Origin: Neodiprion pinetum
Lineage: Eukaryota > Arthropoda > Insecta > Hymenoptera > Diprionidae
Direction: 5' to 3'
Assembly (NCBI RefSeq): GCF_021155775.2
Contig: NC_060232.1
Location: 41,272,089-41,336,088 of the forward strand
DNA length: 64,000 nucleotides
A program made the translations under genes and the position numbers. Below the pieces are notes generated by a model, which was not told the DNA's origin, did not search any database, and was given only the letters and a program-made list of their open reading frames with translations. Below, piece after piece: positions 32,601 to 44,412 of this stretch; position 1 is the first letter of the stretch; each line of letters starts with the position of its first letter.

Positions 32601-33815
32601 CAAATCGCGGATTTTTCAGGCTGACCAAAGACAACATGTTGTATCCGAATCCAACGGTGCACCTTCTTGTTGATGATTTTCCAAAACACTACTACTTCAT
32701 TGGTCGTATATTGGGAAAGGCACTGTACGAGAATTTGTTAGTTGAATTGCCGTTTGCCGAATTTTTTTTATCAAAAATTGTCGGCAGGCAAGCCGATGTT
32801 GACGTTCATCACTTGGCTTCCCTCGATCCAATAATGTACAGGAATCTCTTGTATCTGAAAAGTTACCAAGGCGATGTTACCGAACTGGGGTTAGACTTTA
32901 CAGTTTTATCTGACGAACTTGGGGAGAGGCGCATTGACGAGCTCAAGCCTGGAGGAGCGAACGTCACAGTAACTTCGCACAATCGGATAGAATACATCCA
33001 TTTAATGGCTGACTACAAATTAAACAAACAGATAAGAGCCCAGTGCTATGCATTCAAGCAGGGCATAAGTAATGTCGTATCCCTCGACTGGCTTCAAATG
33101 TTCAATAATAAAGAACTACAGGTCTTAATCTCCGGTGCACAAATACCTGTCGATGTACGCGACTTGAAACTACATACAAACTATACCGGAGGCTATACCC
33201 CCGATCACCCTACAATAATTTCCTTTTGGAAAATTGCTGACGAATTCACGGACCAACAGAGAAGTCAACTGCTCAAATTTGTGACAAGTTGCAGTCGACC
33301 ACCGCTGCTTGGATTCAAGGTATGATGAAACGAGAAAGAAACTAAACGATACTGATACTAAATAAAGTGACTGTAGTAGCGTAGCGTGCATGACTGTGAA
33401 ATGGGAGGGTCTGAGTTCAAATCATTAGCCTGTCGAGGAAGACCTGAGCGGCGACTCGCAGTAATTTTACCACGGGTCCCACCGTTCAGGCGCTGAACCG
33501 GCTACCTGAGGTTTGAACTCGGGTTAACTACACCCGGATAAGATTTTTTGCGGTTTACCTTGTCCCTCGTACAAACCCTGGTGTTTCTACATAGAGCTCC
33601 TCAAATCTGTTCCAACCGCATAATGATGGTCATTTCGTTGTTTTCAGGAACTTGATCCACCTTTCTGCATTCAACACGCAGGTAGCGTCGATCGGCTTCC
33701 GACTTCGAGCACCTGCATGAACCTTTTAAAACTTCCGGAATTTCCTGACGAAAGAACACTAAGGGAAAAGCTTCTATACGCTATACAAGCAGGTGCAGGT
33801 TTTGAGCTTAGCTAA
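29620..33815 (+). CDS. Ube3c: HECT-type E3 ubiquitin ligase UBE3C
   Basis: Four exons: 29620-30035, 30564-31102, 31275-33319, 33648-33815. They total 3,168 bases and 1,055 residues, close to the usual size of about 1,080. UBE3C works with the proteasome and extends ubiquitin chains on substrates. Seen directly: N-terminus MYSFDGDYRRKP, an IQ motif (AVKIQAQIRQFVTRQLKRE), a long helical middle, and a C-terminal HECT domain. In that domain are VDGGGLFREFLSELLK, NPTVHL, GRILGKALYENLLVELPFA and the catalytic cysteine in TSSTCMNLLKLPEF (residue about 1023, 32 from the end). The last intron separates the HECT N-lobe part from the catalytic Cys exon. All junctions keep phase. The start is the first ATG and matches the family N-terminus. 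Confidence 0.96.
33369..33600. mobile_element. tRNA-related SINE-like insertion in the last Ube3c intron
   Basis: TAGTAGCGTAGCG resembles a pol III A box. GAGTTCAAATC (33413-33423) matches a B box, and the 35-base spacing fits a tRNA head. A second B-box-like word, inverted, lies in GGTTTGAACTCGG near 33510. GC content is well above the surrounding intron. Borders are approximate. Confidence 0.4.
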
Positions 33816-34224
33816 ATATCTAAACTCCACGACAAGAGGCACAATTGCCATTCTTGTTTTCAATGTGATAAACTTATTCCTTGTGAAATTGGGTGAACGA
33901 ACAATTCGTACTAACAGTGGATATACCATGAACAAGTTCTTTACGATATATGCCACGATTGATGTACCTGTATGTACGAAGATAGTTTGAATGACAAAAA
34001 ATATTGCATGAAAAGAAAAGCTAGACCAATAACATATCTGCGCATTCACTTATAATATTGGTTTGGTTTTGCCGTCAGTCCCACGACAAGCGATAGCACA
34101 GAAAATAGGATAGCTCTATTTGTGTTAGGTGACTCTCGTATACTGTTTAATATAGAGTTTCAAGTTTACGTCACAGTTGTGTGTAGTTGTAAATATGACA
34201 TACTCAAACGAACGCGGTTCGATA

Positions 34225-34730
34225 TTACGGAAATCAGTTCTACAGAGCAAGTGCTCTTCAGAATATGTTCTACTAACTTGTTTCTACAGTAAATTCTTTT
34301 ACAGAGTATAATTTTACAGAAAAATTGTTCTACAATATATTTTTCCACAATTTTTTGCTAGAGATTCTGTTCAACGCAACACAAAATCAGAGCAATCGTC
34401 GAATTGTTAAAAACATTGTAATTTAATTCAATTTGATCTAATTTAATTGAAATTATGTGGTTTGAATTTATATGCGTGTTGCATGTGTGTTGTGTCGAAC
34501 GGGTATTGTGTCGGATGTGTGAAATTAGAAAACTGTTCTATAGAAAAATCTTCCGTAGAAAACTATTCTGTAGAACAATTCTCCTATACAACAATTCATG
34601 GAGTATTATTTCTGATGTGAATCTCGAATTTCTTTCTGTAGGAAGAAATTCTGTAGAAACGGGTCTGTAAAACATATTCTGTAGAACATTTGCCCTGTAG
34701 AACGAATTTCTGTAGAATCGGTCGTCCTAC
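34225..34730. repeat. Opposed arrays of the GTTCTACAG/CTGTAGAAC motif
   Basis: Words such as GTTCTACAG, TTTCTACAG and TTTTACAGA recur every 12-20 bases in 34235-34340. Their reverse complements (TTCTGTAGAAC, CTGTAGGAAG, CCTGTAGAAC) recur in 34530-34720. Unrelated sequence of about 190 bases lies between, so the whole is a loose foldback built from a near-palindromic 10-mer. No open frame of interest. Confidence 0.7.
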
Positions 34731-35114
34731 TCAGACTGGTATTCCGTGTGTGAAATAACAAATGACGGATCGGTAATGGAGGAATCCCTGAGGGCCATTT
34801 TCTACCTAGTAACAGAAATTGATCCTTGTCAAATGCCAACACCATTGCTTTGGTAGGCTTTCCCTTTTCATAGAAAATCTAAACTGCTGTAGTAAAAATC
34901 GTGAGAAGTTAGAAGCCTGGTAGATTGAGGCGTGGACAGTGATGATCGCAGTTTTCTATTTTTTTTTTTTCTTATTTTTGGATTTTCTAAAAAGAGAACC
35001 CCTTCGGGCTCAGAAGTGAGATTACACTGAGAGTTTTCGGTGAGGACTCTTGACGCAATTGAACTTTCGTCCGCAGATAGGTAACCTAAGTTATATTTGA
35101 GGCACTTAATTTGA

Positions 35115-35640
35115 GGTGATAAGGTGAACCCTGATTGGATACCAGCGTTGTTGGACACCAAAAATAATCGAAAACTGTATTGTACATGATATTTATTGGA
35201 TACTGCCCGATTTGACACGGCTCCGACTAGATACGAGCCCTTTTGGGTGTAGCTCGATTGGACCAGGTACCACAAGCGGTCTTACAGACACGGCCCCATC
35301 GGGTCCAAAGATTGAATAAATATATTTAAATGCTCGATTAAAACCGAAATTGTGAGACGTGCATGAGATAGTGATGCTCGAGTCCCATTTTCAAACTGAC
35401 TACGAAGAAGCAAAGATTCTTCTCTTCGAAGTTTGAAAATGGGATTTCAGCATTACTTTGCCATATCTGACAATTTTGGATTTAATCGAGCATTTGAATA
35501 TATACATGCAATCTTTGAGACCCGTTGAGGGCGTGTCTGCAATACCGCTAGTGTCCAATCGGTCTGTGTCCAATCTAGCTTCCGATTATTTTAGTGTCCA
35601 ATAACGCTGGTGAAAGGTCCAAACGGACCTTTCCCCTTAC
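35115..35640. repeat. Long foldback element (about 250-base arms)
   Basis: The left arm (CCAGCGTTGTTGGACACC near 35142) is the inverse of the right arm (GTGTCCAATAACGCTGG near 35593). Matching continues inward through ATGCTCGATT/AATCGAGCAT to a central hairpin (TCCCATTTTCAAACT ... AGTTTGAAAATGGGA, about 35380-35440). No coding capacity, so a large non-autonomous DNA transposon is likely. Confidence 0.75.
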
Positions 35641-38600
35641 AGTGTATAAGATGTAATTCCTGTTGCCTATCTGCCAGCGAAACAACGTTCGCGTCAGGAT
35701 CCTTCACTAAAAACTCCCGGTATAGTGTACTGAAGAGAACTAAAACACAGTCTGATTTATGATGCTATCGAGAGCAAAAGGAGATGTCGCTGTCGATTTA
35801 GTAAACGGTAATAGATTTCACTACTTTGGGAAGGGGAATTTGAACCATCTCCTTTTTTTTTTTTTTTTTTATTTGAATGCCTCTTTTCGTTTTTCTTAAC
35901 AAGGCGTTGCAGCATGTAGTTGCAGTTGAGCCTCTAGGTTTACTCTTTTCTTGTTTCCTGGTGTTTGATTTTGAGAAACGAGATCCTACTTCCGCACGCA
36001 GAATTGAGGTCTAACTCAAGTATTAGTATCGAGAAGTTATAGTATTTCCACTTGCAATGAAAGTTACTGCACACGGTAAAATTGGCCTAATCAATCAGTA
36101 ATATAACAAATAGCCACACAAAATAGATTTCAGACAATTTTTTTTCGTCGCAGTAATTACCTCTAACTTGGCAAATTACAAGTACTAACTTTCACTTGTA
36201 ATCAATTGCTAAACGGCATGGAATGCAGTAGTTCGGTACTAACGCGTTCAGCTATGGTTGATATACGATGAGAAGAAAGATGTAGTGCTTACAATTACAT
36301 CAGTCAGCACACTCAGAGAAGATTCATGTTATTGAAGTTATGTATTATCTGATCACTGCAGTTAAGTACTCGAAGAATTGATGTTATTTTTTTTTCCAAA
36401 ACATTATTTATTTGCGATGAAACCGATAGTTGAGTCTTCATATATTCTAGAAAAACATAACTCTTATGGAGCATAGGTATTATAGCAGTTTCTCAAGTTT
36501 TCGCTACAGTTTCTTGACAGGCAGATTCCCCGGTTCTGGGTTCCAAGGAAACCTTCTGTCGTAAAGAATATATATGTACAATATGTATAGGTCCAAGGTT
36601 GCAATGTATACCAGAGCGCTATTGGTAAGCTTGAATTCGCTCCACGAGCCCAATAAATGCTCACATTTCCGGTATTGCATACACACACATACAAAGTATA
36701 AAAAATATGTAGGCATCGATTTAGGAGGGCTTATTGTTGTGATAGGAACGATAAGTTTACCTTTTGCTTTTTTTTGTTCCCATCAACTGAAAACCGGTGT
36801 GCGCGCATTATGTTATAACATCTATGTGCGGGTATGTTTTCACCCTCACAAAAATAGGCAATGGGAAGATATGGTCACGTGACAGAAAATCATAGCGCAG
36901 GAAACAGGTACTGATAACACATGACGAATAGATAATGTTATACGATTAATAATGTATGTACCGAGGGGCCAATTACTTACAATTAGGGTATGTTATGCAA
37001 AGCGCCAGTAAGCTCAGTTACGACTGTAGCAGAGTCGTTTCTTACCGTTAAATGTAAAAAAATCAATTTGAAAAAGAAGGGTTCCACATTGAATACACCT
37101 ACATATATTTTTTGTTACAGTTACTGCCCTGGTGTCTGTAAATTGTGTATATTTACAAATTTTAAGTTTTATATCCGCCTGTCAGTTTAACAAATGTATG
37201 TATGCAAGAATGTATTTATCTAGGGGATATGAGTTAATGTAAATAAAAGATATAGTTACTCGATTTACAGGTGTAATATTTATTACTCATTTTGTCTCAT
37301 AAGGATTCTCATTATTAATGATGTTGAAGTTCGTAACTTTGATATAACCATGCGATTTTAGATATAGTCGTTGTTGGCAATTTCAGAATTGTTTGTAATA
37401 CGGTAAATCGTGATGAAGCAGCACGTAGTAGCAATTTATGAAAACTCGACTCCGTCAAAGATATTCTAAAGTTGCAAAGTAGTGATTTTTTAACCAATGT
37501 TTCGGTACCTTAACATTATTACATTCAACGAAGGTGTCGTTTTATACAATAAATGCAGCATTTTCAAACTTTACCAATACATAACAACCAAGTCGTTCAA
37601 TCCGTATGATGACTTTAAAATACCATTAATACTTTACGTTATCATTTAGATATTTCTATTCTAAATCACTATTTTGCAGCAATAATTTTTGTTACGAATA
37701 ACGCATTACCTTAATCCGGTCTGTCGGTTAGGAAACGCGTACTTTTCAGGTCAGCGATATTTTTCTGATTAATTCGGTACGCATGCAAAGATTGGTGTAA
37801 GTCTACAATTACTCAAGCAAATGTTATAAGCGATGTATCAACCCTCTGATTAAACGAAATTTGCAGTCATCAAAATAATAATTGAACATCAGTTTTTTTT
37901 TCTCTATCGGATTGTTATAATTTCTGCGAACAGAACAAGAGTTTTTATGTTTTTTTCAAAAACAATCAAAAATGAGCGGAGAAATGACTAACTTCTTTTC
38001 GCGTATATCTCACTTTTTTACGTTGGTTTTGTTAACAAGTGTTGAAAATCCCACGTGCACGACGTATGTAATTTCCCCAGTTTTCGACTAACAGTAGAGG
38101 CGAAATCCTAGGGAAATCTTACAGAAAGTGGACCCGGTGCAGCAAGCTAAGAACTCTAATAATGTCGTCTCTATAGAAAATCCATGGTGCAATTATTATA
38201 ATAATATGCCGATAGTTTTGTAACTAATTATTACAAGGTATCCAATTTTTTATGAAGCCATTATTAATTACGTCATACAAGCAGTCGAATCTTAGTGTAA
38301 ATTTACTGATAATTACCGTAGTATTCAATTTAAATAATCCGTTCGTCAGAAATTCACACTACGAGTCATGAAAATGCCATGATTTTCATTATTATTACAT
38401 ATTGTATTATCTCTTAATTTCTACCTACTTATATGTGTTCAAAACTGCTCGCAATTTCTGTTAGTCAGAAAATGGTGGGCAAAATGGAAGCGATTGATTG
38501 GACCGCGATTGAACTTTGTTTTGTAGAAAGAACCGATTCGCGTGAAATTTGGATGGTTCGCTGTTCTTATCGCGAAGATGTGGCACTAAGATTTTGAGCT

Positions 38601-38885
38601 CAATCATACTTTCGGTTTCGAAACTGCGTTTGCTAACCCCGACGTTCGTCGAGGTAAAGCTAATTTAAAAGTTAGATTATTTCATCGTCGTGCCTTCTAT
38701 AAACAAACGATAAGCTTTTCGGCTATAACTGGCTCATTGTTTTGATGGATGCCCAAATGGTGATTATAAAAAAAAAAAGAAGAGAAAAATGAATTGTGTT
38801 TTATTTCTAATCCTATTTCGTGGCCTTCAATGGTGGGTTGGATTGATTGACATATTTATTGCTGGGCGATTAAACCTGGGAGGAA

Positions 38886-41800
38886 ATGGAATTTATTAAG
38901 AATAAACTTGTATCATCGCCCGAGGAGGAACAAAGAATTGCCGACTATGTACAGATATTCACAGTCCTCCTGGATAGTGAGAATAGAAACAAGTCTGTTT
39001 CCGTAAGTTCGGCGCGGGTATGTAAAAGTACGATCGACTTGTTGAAGAACGAGATGACTTTTTCCTTTTGCAGCGCCGAATCTCACCCTCTTCTTACATA
39101 AAGCAAATGTTATTGACAACGGAGGAGCGTACCGAGAGTTTAATAAAACGAGAGCATGAAAAAGAATTGAATGCTGATCGCTCGGATGTTCCCTTTCGTG
39201 TTATTCCCAGCATCGTTGTATTCCAACAGTTTTCTCCTGGGAGTAATTACACTGTAACTGTGACCATCAAAAACATTACCTCGGTAAGCGCTGCAGTATA
39301 GTTAAGTGTATTTTTACAACACCTGCTCTGGAAGTTGACTTTTCGAGCGCTGTATGTCATCTCCGAAATACACAATAAACGCACATGTTCGGTTAAGTAT
39401 CAGATAACTGCACAGATTCCACCTAAACTATACTATTATTTCTATAGTAGCCACATGTTTTATGCAAAGCGCCGTGAATGAAATAATTTAGAGGACAAAT
39501 AGATCGCAGAGAAATGAGGCAACATACGGAAAACCGCGAATATACAATTAGGTGGAATCGTAAAGGGCAATAAATTTCTGGCAATCTGATGGTAAATTTT
39601 GCTTACGTTAGCGTTTTGCCGTCTGTTTTCTGTCTATCTGAATTGCAAAAAGCACATGTTGACATCTGATTTTCCGAAATTTTTCTTCATCAGAAACAAG
39701 GGCCGGTATTCAATTCGGTAGAAGTGGTTATTCAAATCTACGCGCCGTTGATTTCAATGTGTTCGCTTTGTATGCCCAATTCGAACGTCATACGTAAAAG
39801 TATAAAGATACGTTAAGGGGGTATTCTAGTGTAGAGGCATGAATTTGAGGTGTTTTTTGAAGTGCTGTAAACAAAAAACAAAAAATATTTTTACTATCCA
39901 TTTTTTTATCAGGCGTTTATTATCATTTCACGATTACAAAAAAAAAAAACAAGTCAAAAAATACAAAATTGAAAGTGCTATGAGTTGTTGAAGTGGGGGG
40001 TACGAAAAAAATTGCGCGCCAATGTTGTCACGATTGCAAGCATTTTCAAAATCAGAAAAAAAAAAAAAAAGATTATTAATCTACATAAATGCAGCTATCG
40101 TACTAACCAAAAAAAAGTCGAACAAAAATTTTTTTTTGCCAAATTACGGCTGTCCGAAAAAATAATACGTTTTTTTTAAATTTTTTGGACGTTTCTGAAT
40201 TTTTTAAAAATAGTAAAAATTATTATTTCGTTATAATAATAGTTCGTGCGATAGAGACATGTATTGAGAAGATTCTCACCAAATTTCAAGTAAATCGGTT
40301 CAATAGAACTTGAGAAATCATGTCAACCGTTTTGAAAAATGTAGTTTTGAGAAAAACGCGTTTAAAGTATTCGTTCCAGCCGAGCCAGTATTGAAGACGT
40401 GTCACTAAAATAGCTATATCTCTGAAAATAATTGAAATTTTGACTTGTCCTTTCAAGGACACATTCTTAAAAGGTTAAGCTTTGAAAATATAAAAAAAAA
40501 AAAATCGTTTTTTTCAAATTTCTACACTAAAATACCCCCTTAAAGGACCATCCGTTTTAACAACTAGTGATCAATTGAGCAACTTCGTTAAGTCGCTTCT
40601 TTTGCGATCAGTCTTTGTTCTGCGTATCTTCGGGTCCACATTCAAAAAGTGTCGAAATAAAAAATCTGATCCAACTTGAAATTTGTCGACCTGAAATTTT
40701 ATTTTACCTCTATCGAGAATTCAGAATATCGTTTCATTTAGAGGTTTCACGCTATGCTTGTTCTTCGCTATCCAATAATCATTGGCTGTGAACATTAGCC
40801 GGCATAGTTAGCTATAATTTATGAATAGTGGACCCTAAGAGGTGATCATAATCGCGAGCTAGATATAAGGTCATCATTGTATCGTTAGTAGATTACTTTG
40901 AGGTACACATATGTAACCTAATAATAAATTGCAAATTCAATTGATCGATTTCTGTTCGAATGCATTCTTACATTTCCATACGTGTATTAAGACCAACTAC
41001 TCCACTACCGCACAGGCGCGGGTCCAGGGGGTGAAAAAGTAATGCTAGCTAAGTATGGATGGCTCTTGTGATGTCACAGGTTTCGCAATACTTGAAGATG
41101 AATCGAATAGAGAGTCCGTGGTTCAGAGTCGAGTCTCGTGATGCAATGTACCGGGAAAAATTAGCACCAGGAATAAGTGCCGTTTACGATGTCAAATTTT
41201 ATCCAGAGGAGAGACGGGATTACAAGCACCAGGCAACTTTTTCTATGGGTTCTGACGTGTTCGTGATACCCATTTTAGGTAAAAATTGATAGTAATTCTT
41301 CTGTAGTTGAGATCTCAACAATTAGATCTATTTAACCTTCTTGCAATATTATATTCTTCCACGGGTTAAAAATACGCCGTGGATATACCTGTGTAACTAC
41401 AGGTTTCATCTATAATCGAGAAATTACATACGATTAACGGAAATGTGCGAATTGAATAACTCTCTAAAATTGAATATACCTTTTTGTTGGAGTAAAAGGG
41501 GAAAAAAAAGACTAAAATCAATTAAATATTGCACTTAGTAAAATGAATCGAATGTATAAAATTGGAAAGAAATCCCACCGTCAATGTACGAGTATAATAA
41601 TAATAACGGTATAGAACTGAAATTGAGGACCTGTAATTCCATTCATACATTTATTAATGCAGTCTTACCAATTGGCGTTATAAGAGATTAGATATTTCGC
41701 CCGTCAGCGATTATTTACGTTTCATTGGCCTTAGCAATTGGACCTCGACCATTGCTGAATTTTCCCGACGCTATCGATCTACCCAAAACGCCGGTGAAAG

Positions 41801-44412
41801 CCCTATCTTCGAAATCTTTACTCGTACGTAATATCAGCGACGTGTCTGCCGCCTTTTCTCTTACCACAAACAGGTACGTTATTGGTGTATGTATGGACGT
41901 GTACACCTGCGTGGATCGATTCTGATTGTGAAATGGAAGTATATAGTTTCTGGGATACTGATTTAAGATGCTATCGCAGTATGAACTATGTAGAAACCAC
42001 TGATAACAGGCGCTTTTGATTTTCACCACAACACCAACCCAAATCAATTAGTACCTACCCTAGACACTACTTCCGTTTTAGAATCAACTTTTGGAGGTGT
42101 TCATTTATACATAGCGAGGAAACATCGAACATGATAATTGTACACAGTACCCACCCTATTACCCCTCCCTCCTTCTCTTCTACCCCTCCCCCTCTCTTTT
42201 CCCCTCTTTCATTCTCTTTTAATTCTTGCTTTTCTGTTTTCTAACGTATTTTGAGTGCAGAGACTATTAATGGTGGTGAATTTAGGGTACCCGGGGGACA
42301 GTCAAATATCATTTTTGCTTCAATTTCCAAATTTTTGAATGAAATTTACAGCCCATTCACGGTTTACCCGAGAAAAGGAAATATCGTCGAAGGAGCAGCT
42401 ATGCAAGTGACGGTTAATTTCTTATCCGAGAAAAGTGGCTATTTTAGAGATAGCCTACTTGTTACATATGACACAGGTATTGGATATTGTTAAACCCACT
42501 CAGCAAATACTGCATTACATTACAGATGTCTGATATTCATTATTGCCAGTCGTATATTAAGACATAGTAATATCATAATTTATTTAACTTAACTGCAGGC
42601 TGTGCATGCCTTCTCGACCTTGGACACGCTTTGGATTCAATCAATATATGAAAGTTTGCAGCTCAGGCCAGGTTTATAATTTTTTCCAGGTGAAATCATT
42701 AGTCTTGATTTGTGCGGTACGGCTACGTCTTGCGTTATAACGCTCGAGAAACCAACGATTGTGATGAAAGAAACGTACTTCGGACTGACAACATCGACTA
42801 CTTTTACTATTCGTAACAGCAGTGATTACATCTTGAACTTTCAATGGGCACAATACGCGGAACGTAGAAGAGATCAGTTGGAACGAGAAGTGTAATTATA
42901 AAACTTCACCGGGCAGCCCTGTGTACCTATCGATACGATGAAAGCAATATCTATCGCGAGCTAAAAATTTTTTTTTTACTTTTGGCACGACAATTTCGCA
43001 CCCAATTATAAAATGCTACATATCAATAGTTTGCGGCTTGAAATTAACCCTCGCATGCCATACATGGGGTCTCAGAAACCCCAAAGTAGAAGCTTAAGCT
43101 CCCGTATTTTGAGAAAAAATTTTTTAAATTACCTATATCCCGAAACGATAGGCGTGGCATGCAAGCGAGAATCAGGTGGGGTCCCACAGACCCTGGTGCG
43201 GCAAGTTATATATCGCGGAAACATAGATGTGGCATGCAAGTATTAATTGCGTTGTAGTATTGAAGACGCGTTGAAAAGTTAGCTATGTAAATAACTATAC
43301 TTCGCAGATTAGTAAAGATCAGCATCCACCGATTTCCACCGCAGGGTAATTACGTGTTATGCAGTCCTATCTAAAAGCTCGCGATCTTTTTTCGAATTCC
43401 CGATCAGGATATAAAAAGTTAGATATTGCGACCAAAAGAGAAGTGAATTAATTATCCAGGTGACGTTTCAAAGTAAAAAGAACCAGCTTCACTATGATTT
43501 TTTTTTAATGATCTACAACTTTCATAAGACGGTAAAATTGTCGCCTCGTTTTCATTCCCATTAGTCGTTTCGATTTCACCTTTTTTGGGGTAAAATGGGG
43601 GGGGGGGGGCTCTAGGTTAGTTACACATTTTTTGTACCGGGAGTTGAGGATTGTTACAAGCTCTTACGAAGAGTCGGGGAAATCTAAAATCCCGCAATAT
43701 TGCGTTACGTGTTATTTGAACGGCCCCTTTCCGAAGGGGGACGCACCCCGGGCACATTACCTGCAAAGACGTTGCAGATGCGTGCATGTGCTTGGGCTTT
43801 GTAGCTGTCGAATTGCCAAGTTATACCTATAGGATATCGTTGTTTGGTATAATATAAATTGCAAGTGGCGTTACGAGCCACGTATATCACATGCAATTAC
43901 GCAACCGTAGTAATATTCAAATTGCTCTCCAACAAACCATTCAGAATCAGGATATAAATTCCGTATGGCTAGCTACGAGTTCCTATATAATATAAAAGTT
44001 GAAGAAGTCTTGTCGTAACTCGCAACAGGGTCGAAGCTACAAAAAGCCACACCTGACTCATTTCACTAATTATGAACTATTTACGTAGAGGGATATTGAA
44101 AAAACAAAAAAATTTCACCGATAATTTCCGATAGGTATGAAAGGATATTCCGCAGACGTTATGCACTAGTGTAACATCCAAATACACTTATTATATATAT
44201 GCATTATCTTACGTTAAACCAATAGGCATCAAAGATCTTTCGAGATGTTGAAAAACATGGAGATTTCACGGAAAGTCGACCTGGACCATTACAACATTTG
44301 TGATGCTCTGGTTCATGAACTGGCTTGCCAACGTGTTTACACGGACCAGTTGTCCTGTTTGACGGAGCAAACATTTTCGTTCCATCATCCTTCCTACCGT
44401 CTGATTCCGTCG
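38886..44412 (+). CDS. Hydin: Hydin exons 1-7: N-terminal segment and first MSP-like domains
   Basis: ATG at 38886 opens MEFIKNKLVSSPEEEQR. The HYDIN landmarks SPSSYIKQMLLTTEER and PFRVIPSIVVFQQFSPGS follow. Further beta-domain signatures are WFRVESRD...LAPGISAVYDVKFYPEE, SLLVRNISDVSAAFSL, FTVYPRKGNIVEG, VTYDTGE and FTIRNSSDYILNFQWAQYAE, matching the family order one to one. Exon 7 (44226-44412) is helical and charged (LKNMEISRKVDLDHYN, ELACQRVYTDQL), corresponding to the coiled insert in vertebrate HYDIN. Exon 6 ends at a less common donor, GT|GTAATT, required by phase. Confidence 0.88.

Larger units (their letters stand above)
33816..38885. other. Spacer between Ube3c and Hydin
   Basis: No convincing gene on either strand. 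The Ube3c 3' flank comes first, then a TTCTGTAGAAC-type array (34225-34730), a long foldback (35115-35640), a T-rich run at about 35852-35870, and AT-rich sequence up to the Hydin start. The last several hundred bases should contain the Hydin promoter, without an obvious core element. Confidence 0.45.

Noticed and set aside
36574..36882. 102-codon plus frame in the Ube3c-Hydin spacer
   Set aside because: Composition is not coding-like, with no domain and no homologous pattern; likely chance.
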